Origin: Pseudomonas sp. PDM04
GTDB lineage: Bacteria; Pseudomonadota; Gammaproteobacteria; Pseudomonadales; Pseudomonadaceae
Assembly (NCBI RefSeq): GCF_014851765.1
Contig: NZ_JACVAI010000004.1
Location: 372,001 to 436,000 of the forward strand
DNA length: 64,000 bases
Direction of reading: 5' to 3'
This document shows, in pieces, positions 38,130 through 47,138 of the stretch; positions within the stretch are counted from its first letter, which is position 1, and each line of letters begins with the position of its first letter. The notes beneath the pieces are model-generated. The model was not told the DNA's origin and did not search any database. It was given only the letters and a program-made list of their open reading frames with translations. The position numbers were made by a program, and so were the translations under genes.

Positions 38130-40970
38130 ATGACCCGCACCCATGAAATACGCCCTGATCTGGACGAAGGCATCGACCGCAAGGTGCTCAGCCAGCTGCG
38201 TGCACGCTTTTTAAAGCTCAATGAAGGTCGCATGGCCCGCGCCATGGAGGGCCTGTCGACCCGCCAGCAAGGCGTCCTGACCTTGCTGCCGCTGTTCTTT
38301 CACGTCAACCATCCCTTGCTGCCGGGCTACGTCTCGGGCAGTACCCCCGCGGGGCTTTCGAACTTCGAACCGGATGCCAATGCCCTGGCCGAAGCCCAGC
38401 GCCTGACCCGCTCGTTTTCCTACAAGCCGCGCCATGGCAGCAACCCGCCGCGCCCGATCCATGGCCTGTTCCTGATGGGCAGCCTGGGCACCCTCGCCCA
38501 GGCCGATCAGAGCGACATGGACGTCTGGGTCTGCCACGCGCCGGACCTGACGGAAAACGAACTCGCCGAGCTGCGTAAAAAGTGCCAGCTGCTCGAAACC
38601 TGGGCCGCCAGCCAGGGCGCCGAGGCGCATTTCTTCCTGATCGATCCGGCGCGCTTCGTGCTGGGCGAACGCGATACACAGTTGAGTTCGGAAGACTGCG
38701 GCACCACCCAGCACTACCTGCTGCTGGACGAGTTCTACCGCACCGCCATCTGGCTGGCCGGGCGCACTCCGATCTGGTGGCTGGTGCCGGTGTACGAAGA
38801 AGCCAGCTACGACCGCTACACCCATACCTTGCTGTCCAAACGCTTTATCCGTGCCGACGAGACCCTCGACCTGGGGCATCTGGCCTACATCCCGCCCGGC
38901 GAATTCATCGGGGCCGGGTTATGGCAACTGTTCAAGGGCATCGAGTCCCCCTACAAGTCGGTGCTCAAGCTGCTGCTGACCGAGGTCTACGCCAGTGAAC
39001 ACCCCAGGGTCCAGTGCCTGAGCCTGCGGTTCAAGCAAGCGGTGTTCGCCAACCGCCTGGACCTCGACGAGCTGGACCCCTACGTGGTGGTGTACCGGCG
39101 CATCGAGGAGTACCTCATCGCCCGTGGCGAACCCGAGCGCCTGGAACTGGTACGGCGGGCGCTGTATTTGAAGGTCAACCGCAAACTCACCGGCAGCAGT
39201 CGCACCCAGAGCTGGCAGCGTTCGCTGCTGGAGCGACTGGCCCATGAATGGCACTGGGATCATCGGCAGTTGGCGCTGCTCGACAGCCGCAGCCAGTGGA
39301 AGGTCCGCCAGGTCAGCGCCGAGCGCCGGGCACTGGTCAACGAACTCAATTACAGCTATCGCTTCCTGACCGAATTCGCCCGCAACGAACAGACCGTGAG
39401 CCTGATCAACAAGCGCGACCTCAATGTGCTGGGCCGACGCCTGTACGCGGCGTTCGAGCGCAAGGCAGACAAGGTCGAGTTCATCAATCCGGGCATCGCT
39501 CCGGACCTGGCCGAAGACACCCTGACGCTGGTGCACGCCCCCAACAAGGCAGAGTCGGTGCAAACCTACTGGGGCCTGTACAACGGCAGCCTGACAGCCC
39601 TTGAATGGGAACATTTCGCCCCGATCAAGCGCAGCCGCCATTTGCTCGAACTGTTGAGCTGGTGCCACCGCAATGGCGTGATCGACAGCAGCACCCGCCT
39701 GGCCTTGCACCCCGGCGACAGCGACCTGAGCGAGTTCGAGCTGTTCAACCTGCTCGGCAGCCTGCAACAGAGCATCGCCCTGCCGCTGCCCACGGTCGCC
39801 GAAGAACCGCTGCTGCGTGCCAGCGTGCCGAGCGAGGTGCTGATTCTGGTGAACGTCGGCGTCGACCCGCTCAAGCACCATCGCGACCTGAACATCCTGA
39901 TGACCACCGAGCGCACCGACTCCCTGAGTTACGCCGGGGTGCGGGAAAACCTGGTGCTGACCCTGGATCAGGTCACGCTCAATAGCTGGAACGAGGTGCT
40001 GGTCAGCCGCTTCGACGGGCCCCATGCCCTGCTCGACTGCCTGCGCGACTACCTCAACAACCTGCCGAACGGCCCGCAGCAACCCAGGTTGCGCGTGCGT
40101 TGCTTCTGCCATAACCGCGCGCAGTTCATTGCCCGGCGAGTCGAGGAAGTGCTCGACACCGCGCAGAATCTGCTGTTGAGCAAGCTCAATCACCGCTACC
40201 TGATTCAGGTCCAGCAGCATTACCACGTGCTGGAACTGGTGCCGGGCCAGGTCAACCACGTTGCCCTCGCCACCTTGCCGGCGCTGTTCGACTACCTGGG
40301 CGAAGAACTGGCCAGCTACAGCCCGCTGCACCTGGATCCGATGGCGCTGGAAGATCACGACCTGGCACTGATCCTGCCCATGGGCCAGCCCGCCTGCCTC
40401 CAGGTGTTCTACCGGGTGCTCGACACCCAGGCCGAGCTGTACGTGCTGGATGAATTCAATGCCCTGTGGCAACAGCGCCTGCCCTATCACGACGAACAGA
40501 GCCTGCTGGTGCCGCTGCAACGCTTCCTGCAATCGATCCAGTACCGGCGTGACGCCTTGCTGTCGATGGAGGCCGCCCAGCCAGGCCTCGACACCCTGTA
40601 TTACCAGTTGCTGCCCTCCGGCCCCGGACGCGCGCGCCGGGTCGAAGCCCGCCCCGCCCCGCAGACCCCGGTCGCCAAGCCGTTCTACGATGTGCAGGCG
40701 ATCGTCGGCAAGGCCGCACCGGGGGAAGTGCACGTCACGTTGTACTGCAATCAGCGGGAATTTTCAGAGCTGGAACATGGTGAGCAGTTGTTCAGCGTGG
40801 TCGCCCGGGAAATCGTCGAGCAGCGCCGCGAAACCGAGCGCTATCGCTGCTACATCACCGACCTGGACCTGTCGGGCCTGATCGGTGACGGCCAGAGCTC
40901 CAGCAATTTGTACCTGCGCTACAAGGCCGACCTGGAGCGCGCCTTGAACGACGCGCTCGAATTGCTCTGA
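38130..40970 (+). CDS. cyaA: Class I adenylate cyclase
   Basis: The protein has 946 residues, in line with class I enzymes. The N-terminal nucleotidyltransferase catalytic part has LFLMGSLGTLAQADQSDMDVWVCH, in which the GS and DxD carry the activity. The C-terminal half is regulatory. It makes cAMP from ATP in the cytosol, feeding Vfr/CRP-type control. Its stop is 7 bases from the convergent rnk stop. Confidence 0.96.
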   Translation: MTRTHEIRPDLDEGIDRKVLSQLRARFLKLNEGRMARAMEGLSTRQQGVLTLLPLFFHVNHPLLPGYVSGSTPAGLSNFEPDANALAEAQRLTRSFSYKPRHGSNPPRPIHGLFLMGSLGTLAQADQSDMDVWVCHAPDLTENELAELRKKCQLLETWAASQGAEAHFFLIDPARFVLGERDTQLSSEDCGTTQHYLLLDEFYRTAIWLAGRTPIWWLVPVYEEASYDRYTHTLLSKRFIRADETLDLGHLAYIPPGEFIGAGLWQLFKGIESPYKSVLKLLLTEVYASEHPRVQCLSLRFKQAVFANRLDLDELDPYVVVYRRIEEYLIARGEPERLELVRRALYLKVNRKLTGSSRTQSWQRSLLERLAHEWHWDHRQLALLDSRSQWKVRQVSAERRALVNELNYSYRFLTEFARNEQTVSLINKRDLNVLGRRLYAAFERKADKVEFINPGIAPDLAEDTLTLVHAPNKAESVQTYWGLYNGSLTALEWEHFAPIKRSRHLLELLSWCHRNGVIDSSTRLALHPGDSDLSEFELFNLLGSLQQSIALPLPTVAEEPLLRASVPSEVLILVNVGVDPLKHHRDLNILMTTERTDSLSYAGVRENLVLTLDQVTLNSWNEVLVSRFDGPHALLDCLRDYLNNLPNGPQQPRLRVRCFCHNRAQFIARRVEEVLDTAQNLLLSKLNHRYLIQVQQHYHVLELVPGQVNHVALATLPALFDYLGEELASYSPLHLDPMALEDHDLALILPMGQPACLQVFYRVLDTQAELYVLDEFNALWQQRLPYHDEQSLLVPLQRFLQSIQYRRDALLSMEAAQPGLDTLYYQLLPSGPGRARRVEARPAPQTPVAKPFYDVQAIVGKAAPGEVHVTLYCNQREFSELEHGEQLFSVVAREIVEQRRETERYRCYITDLDLSGLIGDGQSSSNLYLRYKADLERALNDALELL

Positions 40971-40977
40971 GGGGTGG

Positions 40978-41388
40978 TCATTCCGGGAAGGCGCCGCCGT
41001 TGGCAGGCTGCGATTCGACCTCGAGCAGGGTGAGCTTGAGGGTTTTGCCACCAGGAGCGGGCCAATCGATGTGCTGCCCGACCTTCAGGCCGAGCAACGC
41101 GCTGCCCACGGGCGCCAGGATCGAAATCCGGCCTTCGTCGGCATTGGCATCCTTGGGATAGACGAGCGTCAGGTGGTAGTCCTTGCCACTGCCCTCTTCG
41201 CGGCAATGCACACGGGAATTCATGGTCACGACATCAGCCGGCACTTCATCGTGGCCGACCAGGGTATCGGCGCGATCCAGTTCGGTTTGCAACGCAATAA
41301 CGCCCGGCAGCGTGTCGTCCAGGCTTTCGATCAGGCGCTCCAGACGTTGCACGTCCAGTCGAGTAAGGGTGATGGAAGGTGCGGTCAT
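40978..41388 (-). CDS. rnk: Rnk, GreA/GreB-family regulator of nucleoside diphosphate kinase
   Basis: The protein has 136 residues. A short N-terminal helical hairpin (RLDVQRLERLIES) precedes the FKBP-like GreA C-terminal domain (ISILAPVGSALLGLKVGQHIDW). Rnk binds RNA polymerase but has too short a coiled coil to reach the active site as GreA does. It affects Ndk levels in Pseudomonas. The start at 41388 gives the known N-terminus. Confidence 0.94.
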   Translation of the reverse strand: MTAPSITLTRLDVQRLERLIESLDDTLPGVIALQTELDRADTLVGHDEVPADVVTMNSRVHCREEGSGKDYHLTLVYPKDANADEGRISILAPVGSALLGLKVGQHIDWPAPGGKTLKLTLLEVESQPANGGAFPE

Positions 41389-41423
41389 GATCAGGGCAGA
41401 CTCCTTTCTTCTGCACAAAAAAA

Positions 41424-41454
41424 GCAAAACCCCGCCAAATCAGGCGGGGTTTTC
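41424..41454 (-). terminator. Terminator after the cyaY-DUF1289 pair
   Basis: AAAACCCCGCC and GGCGGGGTTTT pair around a short loop, followed by a T-run when read on the minus strand (GCTTTTTTTG). It lies 111 bases beyond the DUF1289 stop. Confidence 0.8.
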
Positions 41455-41564
41455 ACAAGCCTCGATGGGTTGAGGCGTATCCGGACACTATCACAGCTCA
41501 AAAAATATACAAGCCGGGGGGGATCAAGGGCTGTCGGTATACCCGCTCCCACCGGGACTCTGGA

Positions 41565-41783
41565 TCAGGCGTGGGATTTGCGCTGAATCGCCTGGGCGCA
41601 AATCACCCGGCGGCGATCGTCATCGGCCGAACGCCATTCGCGGATGTCTTCGACATGGCGAAAACACCCCAGGCAGACTTTTTGTTCGTCCAGCCGGCAC
41701 ACGCCGCTGCACGGCGACGGCACCGCCGGGCTGACATTGCTGTAGAGCGGCTTGGGTGGACGAACGGGAGCAGGCTGGGTCAC
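41565..41783 (-). CDS. DUF1289 small cysteine-rich protein
   Basis: The protein has 72 residues with a GTG start at 41783. The core has SPCSGVCRLDEQKVCLGCFR, four cysteines in the pattern C-x3-C-x7-C-x2-C typical of DUF1289, and a REW motif. The cysteines suggest binding of zinc or an iron-sulfur centre. It lies 4 bases after cyaY, so an iron-related role is plausible. No ATG start is available. Confidence 0.85.
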   Translation of the reverse strand: MTQPAPVRPPKPLYSNVSPAVPSPCSGVCRLDEQKVCLGCFRHVEDIREWRSADDDRRRVICAQAIQRKSHA

Positions 41784-41787
41784 GGTC

Positions 41788-42120
41788 TCACAGACCTTCG
41801 AAATCGAATTCAGCGCCTGCCTGCTGCTTGACGATGCGCTCCAGCATCTCGCCCAGCTGCTCTTCGCTCTTGTCGCACATCCAGCGTTCGCTTTCTTCGT
41901 CGTAGTCGAAGTGGAAACCACCCGACACCGCGGCCAGCCACAGCTGACGCAGGGGTTCCTGGCGGCTGAAAATCAACTGGCTGCCGTTTTCGAACTTGAC
42001 GGTGAGCACACCGGCCGAGCTCTCCAGATCGATATCCAGGTCGCTGTCGTCAAAGATGTCCTCCAGGGTTTGCTGGGTGGCATCGACCAGATCGTGGAAA
42101 CGCGCTTCGGACAAACTCAT
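41788..42120 (-). CDS. cyaY: CyaY, bacterial frataxin
   Basis: The protein has 110 residues with the acidic first helix (RFHDLVDATQQTLEDIFDD) and the strand block GVLTVKFENGSQLIFSRQ and QLWLAAVSGGFHFDYD. Frataxins bind iron and regulate iron-sulfur cluster assembly. The start at 42120 fits the family; an upstream frame through the REPIN is an artefact. It is followed by the DUF1289 gene. Confidence 0.95.
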   Translation of the reverse strand: MSLSEARFHDLVDATQQTLEDIFDDSDLDIDLESSAGVLTVKFENGSQLIFSRQEPLRQLWLAAVSGGFHFDYDEESERWMCDKSEEQLGEMLERIVKQQAGAEFDFEGL

Positions 42121-42428
42121 TACGGCAACCTCAAAAAGTGTCTGATCAGGCTCAAGCGCCGCAAGATACGACCGAGGCCCGTCGATTGCAAAGGATAACG
42201 ACCAGCAACCGTTCCCTGTGGCAGCTAGCCTGCTCGCGATGACGCCAGTACATCGGACATTATGGTCGCCTGACACACTGCCATCGCGAGCAGGCTCGCT
42301 CCCACGGGGGTTGATCGGCAACAGCAGGCATCTCGCAAGCCCCGCCGGACGGGAGCCCCCTCGCATAGGCAATCTGCCGGGTGGCCGGTATACTCCGGCG
42401 CAATTAATGCATTTTCAAGGATTTCGCC
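42121..42428. promoter_or_regulatory. Divergent region between cyaY and lptM
   Basis: These 308 bases hold a REPIN (42217-42305) and a -10 like TATACT at 42389-42394 reading toward lptM, with a poor -35. No other gene is seen. Confidence 0.4.
42217..42305. repeat. REPIN (inverted REP pair)
   Basis: GTGGCAGCTAGCCTGCTCGCGAT on the left faces ATCGCGAGCAGGCTCGCTCCCAC on the right, with 43 bases between that include ATGGTCGCCTGACAC, also similar in the 16065-16154 REPIN. The left arm carries a few substitutions. Confidence 0.85.
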
Positions 42429-42611
42429 ATGAAGCGCCTGATCTCTTCCTTTGCTGCGCTCACTTCGATCGTCGCTTTTGCTTGTCTTGTGTCGGCCTGC
42501 GGTCAAAAAGGCCCGCTGTACCTGCCTGACGACAGCCAGGACCCTGCCGAACAGGCGCAGTCCTCGCAGAAGCAGCCTTCCAAAGCACACAAGCACGACG
42601 TCTACCAATAA
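42429..42611 (+). CDS. lptM: LptM (LppL/YifL) small lipoprotein
   Basis: The protein has 60 residues with signal and lipobox VSAC (C24) followed by GQKGPLYLPDD, the strictly conserved LptM motif. LptM assists LptD disulfide maturation in the lipopolysaccharide translocon in E. coli. It leads the lysA-dapF-DUF484-xerC-HAD operon, 9 bases before lysA. Confidence 0.92.
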   Translation: MKRLISSFAALTSIVAFACLVSACGQKGPLYLPDDSQDPAEQAQSSQKQPSKAHKHDVYQ

Positions 42612-42620
42612 GGGAACGCC

Positions 42621-43868
42621 ATGGACGCTTTTAACTACCGTGGCGGTGAGCTGTTCGCGGAAGGGGTTGCCCTGTCCGCCATCGCCGAACGCTTTGGCAC
42701 GCCGACTTATGTCTATTCCCGCGCCCACATTGAAGCCCAGTACCTGGCGTACGCCAACGCGCTGGAAGGCGTGCCGCACCTGGTCTGCTTCGCGGTCAAG
42801 GCCAACTCCAACCTGGGCGTACTGAATGCCCTGGCGCGCCTGGGTGCCGGTTTCGACATCGTATCCCGTGGCGAACTGGAGCGCGTGCTGGCCGCTGGCG
42901 GCAGCGCCGACAAGATCGTGTTCTCCGGGGTCGGCAAGACCCGTGACGACATGCGTCGCGCCCTGGAAGTCGGCGTTCACTGCTTCAACGTCGAGTCCAC
43001 CGATGAGCTGGAGCGCCTGCAGGTGGTCGCCGCCGAGCTGGGCGTTCGCGCACCGATCTCGTTGCGTGTGAACCCGGACGTCGATGCCGGCACACACCCG
43101 TACATTTCCACCGGTCTCAAGGAAAACAAGTTCGGCATCGCCATCGCCGACGCCGAAGACGTGTACATCCGCGCCGCGCAGCTGCCGAACTTGGAAGTGC
43201 TGGGTGTCGATTGCCACATCGGTTCGCAACTGACCAGTCTGCCTCCATTCCTCGACGCCCTCGACCGCCTGCTGGGCCTGGTCGATCGCCTGAGCGATTG
43301 CGGCATCCACCTGCGCCACATCGACCTGGGTGGCGGCGTGGGCGTGCGCTATCGCGATGAAGAGCCGCCCCTGGTCGCCGACTACATCAAGGCCGTACGC
43401 GAGCGTCTCGACGGTCGCGACCTGGCGCTGGTGTTCGAGCCGGGCCGTTTCATCGTCGCCAACGCCGGCGTGCTGCTGACCCAGGTCGAGTACCTCAAGC
43501 ACACCGAGCACAAGGATTTCGCCATCGTCGACGCGGCCATGAACGACCTGATCCGCCCGGCGCTGTACCAGGCCTGGATGAACGTCACCGCCGTGCGCCC
43601 GCGCGATACCGCCGCCCGCACCTACGACGTGGTCGGGCCGATCTGCGAGACCGGCGACTTCCTGGCCAAGGAGCGCCAGCTGGCACTGGAAGAAGGCGAT
43701 CTGCTGGCCGTGCATTCGGCCGGTGCCTACGGGTTTGTCATGAGTTCCAACTACAACACCCGTGGCCGCGCCGCTGAAGTGTTGGTGGACGGTGATCAGG
43801 CATTCGAAGTGCGTCGCCGCGAGACGGTAGCCGAGTTGTTTGCTGGCGAAAGCCTGCTGCCGGAGTGA
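42621..43868 (+). CDS. lysA: Diaminopimelate decarboxylase
   Basis: The protein has 415 residues of the fold III PLP type. The PLP lysine lies in CFAVKANSNLGVL. GGGVGVRYRDE and the late PICETGDFLAKER block are also present, the latter carrying the active-site Cys. It converts meso-diaminopimelate to lysine. It is 4 bases before dapF, which makes its substrate. Confidence 0.97.
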   Translation: MDAFNYRGGELFAEGVALSAIAERFGTPTYVYSRAHIEAQYLAYANALEGVPHLVCFAVKANSNLGVLNALARLGAGFDIVSRGELERVLAAGGSADKIVFSGVGKTRDDMRRALEVGVHCFNVESTDELERLQVVAAELGVRAPISLRVNPDVDAGTHPYISTGLKENKFGIAIADAEDVYIRAAQLPNLEVLGVDCHIGSQLTSLPPFLDALDRLLGLVDRLSDCGIHLRHIDLGGGVGVRYRDEEPPLVADYIKAVRERLDGRDLALVFEPGRFIVANAGVLLTQVEYLKHTEHKDFAIVDAAMNDLIRPALYQAWMNVTAVRPRDTAARTYDVVGPICETGDFLAKERQLALEEGDLLAVHSAGAYGFVMSSNYNTRGRAAEVLVDGDQAFEVRRRETVAELFAGESLLPE

Positions 43869-43872
43869 AACC

Positions 43873-44703
43873 ATGCTGCTGCGTTTTACCAAGATGCACG
43901 GCCTGGGCAATGACTTCATGGTTCTCGACCTGGTCAGCCAGCACGCGCACATCCTGCCCAAGCACGCCAAGCAATGGGGTGACCGGCATACGGGCATCGG
44001 TTTCGACCAGTTGCTGATCGTCGAGGCGCCGAGTAACCCGGATGTGGATTTCCGCTATCGGATCTTCAACTCCGACGGCTCCGAAGTGGAACAGTGCGGC
44101 AACGGCGCACGCTGTTTCGCCCGTTTTGTGCTCGACAAGCGCCTGACCGCAAAGCGGCGGATTCGCGTTGAAACCAAAAGCGGCATCATTGAGCTGGAAA
44201 TCCGCAACGACGGCCAGATCAGCGTCGACATGGGGGCACCGCGCCTGGTGCCAGCGGACATCCCGTTCGTCGCCGATGCCCAGGCTTCGAGCTACTCGCT
44301 CGACGTCGACGGCAAGACGGTCGAACTGGCCGCCGTGTCGATGGGCAACCCCCACGCCGTGCTGCGGGTCAGTGACATCAATGCCGCGCCGGTGCATGAG
44401 CTGGGGCCGAAAATCGAGCATCACCCGCGCTTTCCGGCGCGGGTCAATGTCGGTTTCCTGCAGGTCATCGACCGCAACCGCGCGCAGTTGCGCGTCTGGG
44501 AACGCGGCGCCGGGGAAACCCAGGCCTGCGGAACCGGCGCTTGTGCGGCAGCCGTCGCCGCCATCAGTCAGGGGTGGATGGATTCGCCGCTATTGATCGA
44601 CCTGCCCGGCGGGCGCCTGTCCATTGAATGGGCAGGCCCTGGCCAACCGGTACTGATGACCGGCCCGGCAGTCCGAGTCTACGAAGGACAAGTGCGTCTT
44701 TGA
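43873..44703 (+). CDS. dapF: Diaminopimelate epimerase
   Basis: The protein has 276 residues with the two catalytic cysteines in EQCGNGARCFARF and TQACGTGACAAAVAA. It interconverts LL- and meso-diaminopimelate for lysine and peptidoglycan. The start at 43873 gives MLLRFTKMHGLGNDFMV, the family N-terminus. Confidence 0.97.
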   Translation: MLLRFTKMHGLGNDFMVLDLVSQHAHILPKHAKQWGDRHTGIGFDQLLIVEAPSNPDVDFRYRIFNSDGSEVEQCGNGARCFARFVLDKRLTAKRRIRVETKSGIIELEIRNDGQISVDMGAPRLVPADIPFVADAQASSYSLDVDGKTVELAAVSMGNPHAVLRVSDINAAPVHELGPKIEHHPRFPARVNVGFLQVIDRNRAQLRVWERGAGETQACGTGACAAAVAAISQGWMDSPLLIDLPGGRLSIEWAGPGQPVLMTGPAVRVYEGQVRL

Positions 44704-44716
44704 GCGAGCCAACACC

Positions 44717-45442
44717 ATGACCGACAAGCCCCAGGTTCCCGCCCGACAGCCCGACGAAACCCCCTCCGAAAGCCTCGAGGCAGCGGCGATTGCCGCGTAC
44801 CTGGAGGCTCACCCGGACTTCTTCGTCGAGCATGAAGAACTGCTCCCGTCCCTGCGCATCCCGCACCAGCGTGGCGACACCATTTCGCTGGTCGAGCGGC
44901 AGATGACGATCCTGCGCGACCGCAACATAGAACTGCGCCATCGCCTCTCGCACCTGATGGACGTGGCCCGGGACAACGACCGGCTGTTCGAGAAGACCCG
45001 GCGTCTGATCCTTGCGCTGATGGACGCCACCAGCCTGGAAGACGTGGTGATCAGTGTCGAAGACAGCCTGCGCCAGGACTTCCAGGTGCCTTTTGTCAGT
45101 CTGATCCTGCTGGGCGACAACCCGATGCCGGTCGGCCGTTGGGTGACCCACGCCGACGCCCAGACGGCCATTGGCGGTTTGCTCTCGGAAGACAAAAGCG
45201 TCAGCGGCAGCCTGCGCGAGCATGAACTGGACTTCCTGTTCGGCGAAGAACAGCGCCAGCAGATCGGTTCCACCGCCGTGGTCGCCATCAGTCACCAAGG
45301 CATCCACGGCATCCTGGCCATCGCCAGCCGCGATCCGCAGCACTACAAAAGCTCCGTGGGCACCCTGTTCCTGAGCTACATCGCCGAAGTCATGGGTCGC
45401 GTGCTGCCACGGGTCAACAACTCCCTGCGCTCGGTACGCTGA
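44717..45442 (+). CDS. DUF484 (GAF-like) protein
   Basis: The protein has 241 residues. EAAAIAAYLEAHPDFFVEHEELL and a coiled coil (SLVERQMTILRDRNIELRHRL) are typical of DUF484, followed by a GAF-like domain ending in SYIAEVMGRVLPR. It is conserved upstream of xerC in Pseudomonas, but its molecular role is unknown. It lies 2 bases before xerC. Confidence 0.9.
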   Translation: MTDKPQVPARQPDETPSESLEAAAIAAYLEAHPDFFVEHEELLPSLRIPHQRGDTISLVERQMTILRDRNIELRHRLSHLMDVARDNDRLFEKTRRLILALMDATSLEDVVISVEDSLRQDFQVPFVSLILLGDNPMPVGRWVTHADAQTAIGGLLSEDKSVSGSLREHELDFLFGEEQRQQIGSTAVVAISHQGIHGILAIASRDPQHYKSSVGTLFLSYIAEVMGRVLPRVNNSLRSVR

Positions 45443-45444
45443 TC

Positions 45445-46344
45445 GTGGAAAGACAACTGGACGCTTACTGCGAACACCTGCGCAGTGAGCGGCAGGTGTC
45501 GCCCCACACGCTGTCCGCCTACCGCCGCGACCTGGACAAGGTCCTGGGCTGGTGTGTCAAACAGAACATCGGCAGCTGGGCCGCCCTGGATATCCAGCGC
45601 CTGCGCAGCCTGATCGCCCGCCTGCACGCCCAGGGCCAGTCGTCCCGCAGCCTGGCGCGCCTGTTGTCGGCGGTGCGCGGGCTCTATCACTACCTCAACC
45701 GCGAAGGGCTGTGCGACCACGACCCGGCCAATGGCCTGGCCCCGCCCAAAGGCGAGCGCCGACTGCCGAAAACCCTCGACACCGACCGTGCACTGCAACT
45801 GCTGGAGGGTGCGGTCGAGGATGACTTCCTGGCCCGTCGCGATCAGGCGATGATGGAGCTGTTCTACTCCTCGGGCCTGCGCCTGTCGGAGCTGACCGGG
45901 CTCAACCTCGACCAATTGGACCTGGCGGATGGCATGGTCCAGGTGCTGGGCAAAGGCAGCAAGACCCGACTGTTGCCCGTGGGCCAGAAGGCCCGGGAAG
46001 CGCTGGAGTTGTGGCTGCCCCTGCGCGCCATGGCCAACCCGGTGGATGACGCCGTGTTCATCGGCCAGCAAGGTCGACGCCTCGGGCCCCGGGCCGTGCA
46101 GGTGCGCATCAAGGCTGCTGGCGCGCGCGAACTGGGGCAAAACCTGCACCCGCACATGCTGCGACATTCTTTTGCCAGCCACCTGCTGGAATCCTCCCAG
46201 GACCTGCGCGCCGTGCAGGAACTGCTCGGCCACTCGGACATCAAGACCACCCAGATCTACACCCACCTGGACTTCCAGCACCTGGCCACGGTCTACGACA
46301 GCGCCCATCCTCGGGCCAAACGCATCAAGGGCGATGATTCATGA
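45445..46344 (+). CDS. xerC: Tyrosine recombinase XerC
   Basis: The protein has 299 residues. The N-terminal SAM-like domain starts VERQLDAYCEHLRSERQVSPHTLSAYRRDL. The catalytic residues are R in SSGLRLSEL, K in GKGSKTR, HMLRH, the GHSDIKTTQIYTH block, and the tyrosine therein. It resolves chromosome dimers at dif with XerD. The start is GTG, 2 bases after the DUF484 stop. P. aeruginosa calls it sss. Confidence 0.96.
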   Translation: MERQLDAYCEHLRSERQVSPHTLSAYRRDLDKVLGWCVKQNIGSWAALDIQRLRSLIARLHAQGQSSRSLARLLSAVRGLYHYLNREGLCDHDPANGLAPPKGERRLPKTLDTDRALQLLEGAVEDDFLARRDQAMMELFYSSGLRLSELTGLNLDQLDLADGMVQVLGKGSKTRLLPVGQKAREALELWLPLRAMANPVDDAVFIGQQGRRLGPRAVQVRIKAAGARELGQNLHPHMLRHSFASHLLESSQDLRAVQELLGHSDIKTTQIYTHLDFQHLATVYDSAHPRAKRIKGDDS

Positions 46345-47048
46345 CTATCCAGCTGATCACCTTCGACCTCGACGACACCCTGTGGGACACCGCCCCGGTG
46401 ATTGTCAGTGCAGAAGCCGTACTGCGTGAATGGCTGACCGAACATGCGCCGAACCTCGGCGCAGTGCCGGTAGAGCATCTGTGGGGCATTCGTGAACGCA
46501 TCCTGAGCACCGAGCCGGGGCTCAAACACCGCATCAGCGCATTGCGTCGCCGGGTGCTGTTCCAAGCGCTGCAAGAGGCGGGCTACGAACACGGGCAGGC
46601 GTCGGCCCTGGCGGACCAGAGCTTTGAGGTCTTCCTGCAGGCGCGGCATCAACTGGAAATCTTCCCGGACGTGCAGCCGACCCTGGAAATACTCGCCAAC
46701 CACTACGCCCTGGGCGTGGTCACCAACGGCAACGCCGACGTGCGCCGGCTGGGCCTGGCGGATTATTTCAAGTTTGCCTTGTGCGCCGAAGACATCGGTA
46801 TCGCCAAGCCGGATGCGCGCCTGTTCCAGGAAGCTCTGCAGCGTGGCGACGCCACGGCCGAGACGGCGGTGCACATCGGCGATCATCCGGGGGATGACAT
46901 CGCCGGGGCGCAACAGGCCGGTCTGCGCGCGATCTGGTTCAATCCCACGGGCAAAGCGTGGGAAGCCGAGCGCTTGCCCGATGCACAGGTCCGCAGCCTG
47001 ACCGAGTTGCCGGCCTTGTTGGCGCGGTGGAACAAGACCTCGGCCTGA
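46341..47048 (+). CDS. HAD-superfamily hydrolase (subfamily IA)
   Basis: The protein has 235 residues. HAD motif I is ITFDLDDTLWDT, motif II is VVTNGNADV, motif III/IV is IGIAKPDARLF and HIGDHPGDDIAGA. It dephosphorylates a small phosphometabolite, substrate unknown. It overlaps the xerC stop by 4 bases and ends the operon. Close relatives in E. coli are YigB (FMN phosphatase), located likewise after xerC. Confidence 0.92.
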   Translation: MTIQLITFDLDDTLWDTAPVIVSAEAVLREWLTEHAPNLGAVPVEHLWGIRERILSTEPGLKHRISALRRRVLFQALQEAGYEHGQASALADQSFEVFLQARHQLEIFPDVQPTLEILANHYALGVVTNGNADVRRLGLADYFKFALCAEDIGIAKPDARLFQEALQRGDATAETAVHIGDHPGDDIAGAQQAGLRAIWFNPTGKAWEAERLPDAQVRSLTELPALLARWNKTSA

Positions 47049-47087
47049 CACCTGTCTTGCATTACCTTCAACCGGTTATCCGACCCA

Positions 47088-47119
47088 TGAAAAAGCCCGC
47101 AGCGACGGCGGGCTTTTTC
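47088..47119. terminator. Bidirectional terminator
   Basis: AAAAAGCCCGC and GCGGGCTTTTT-like arms pair around AGCGACG. It serves the HAD gene and the convergent sutA. Confidence 0.85.
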
Positions 47120-47138
47120 AGCAAGCAAGGGCAGACGC

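Noticed and set aside
38919..40733. 604-codon open frame opposite cyaA
   Set aside because: Antisense shadow without domains.
42225..43997. 590-codon open frame opposite lysA and across the REPIN
   Set aside because: Antisense shadow; it runs through repeat and gene boundaries.
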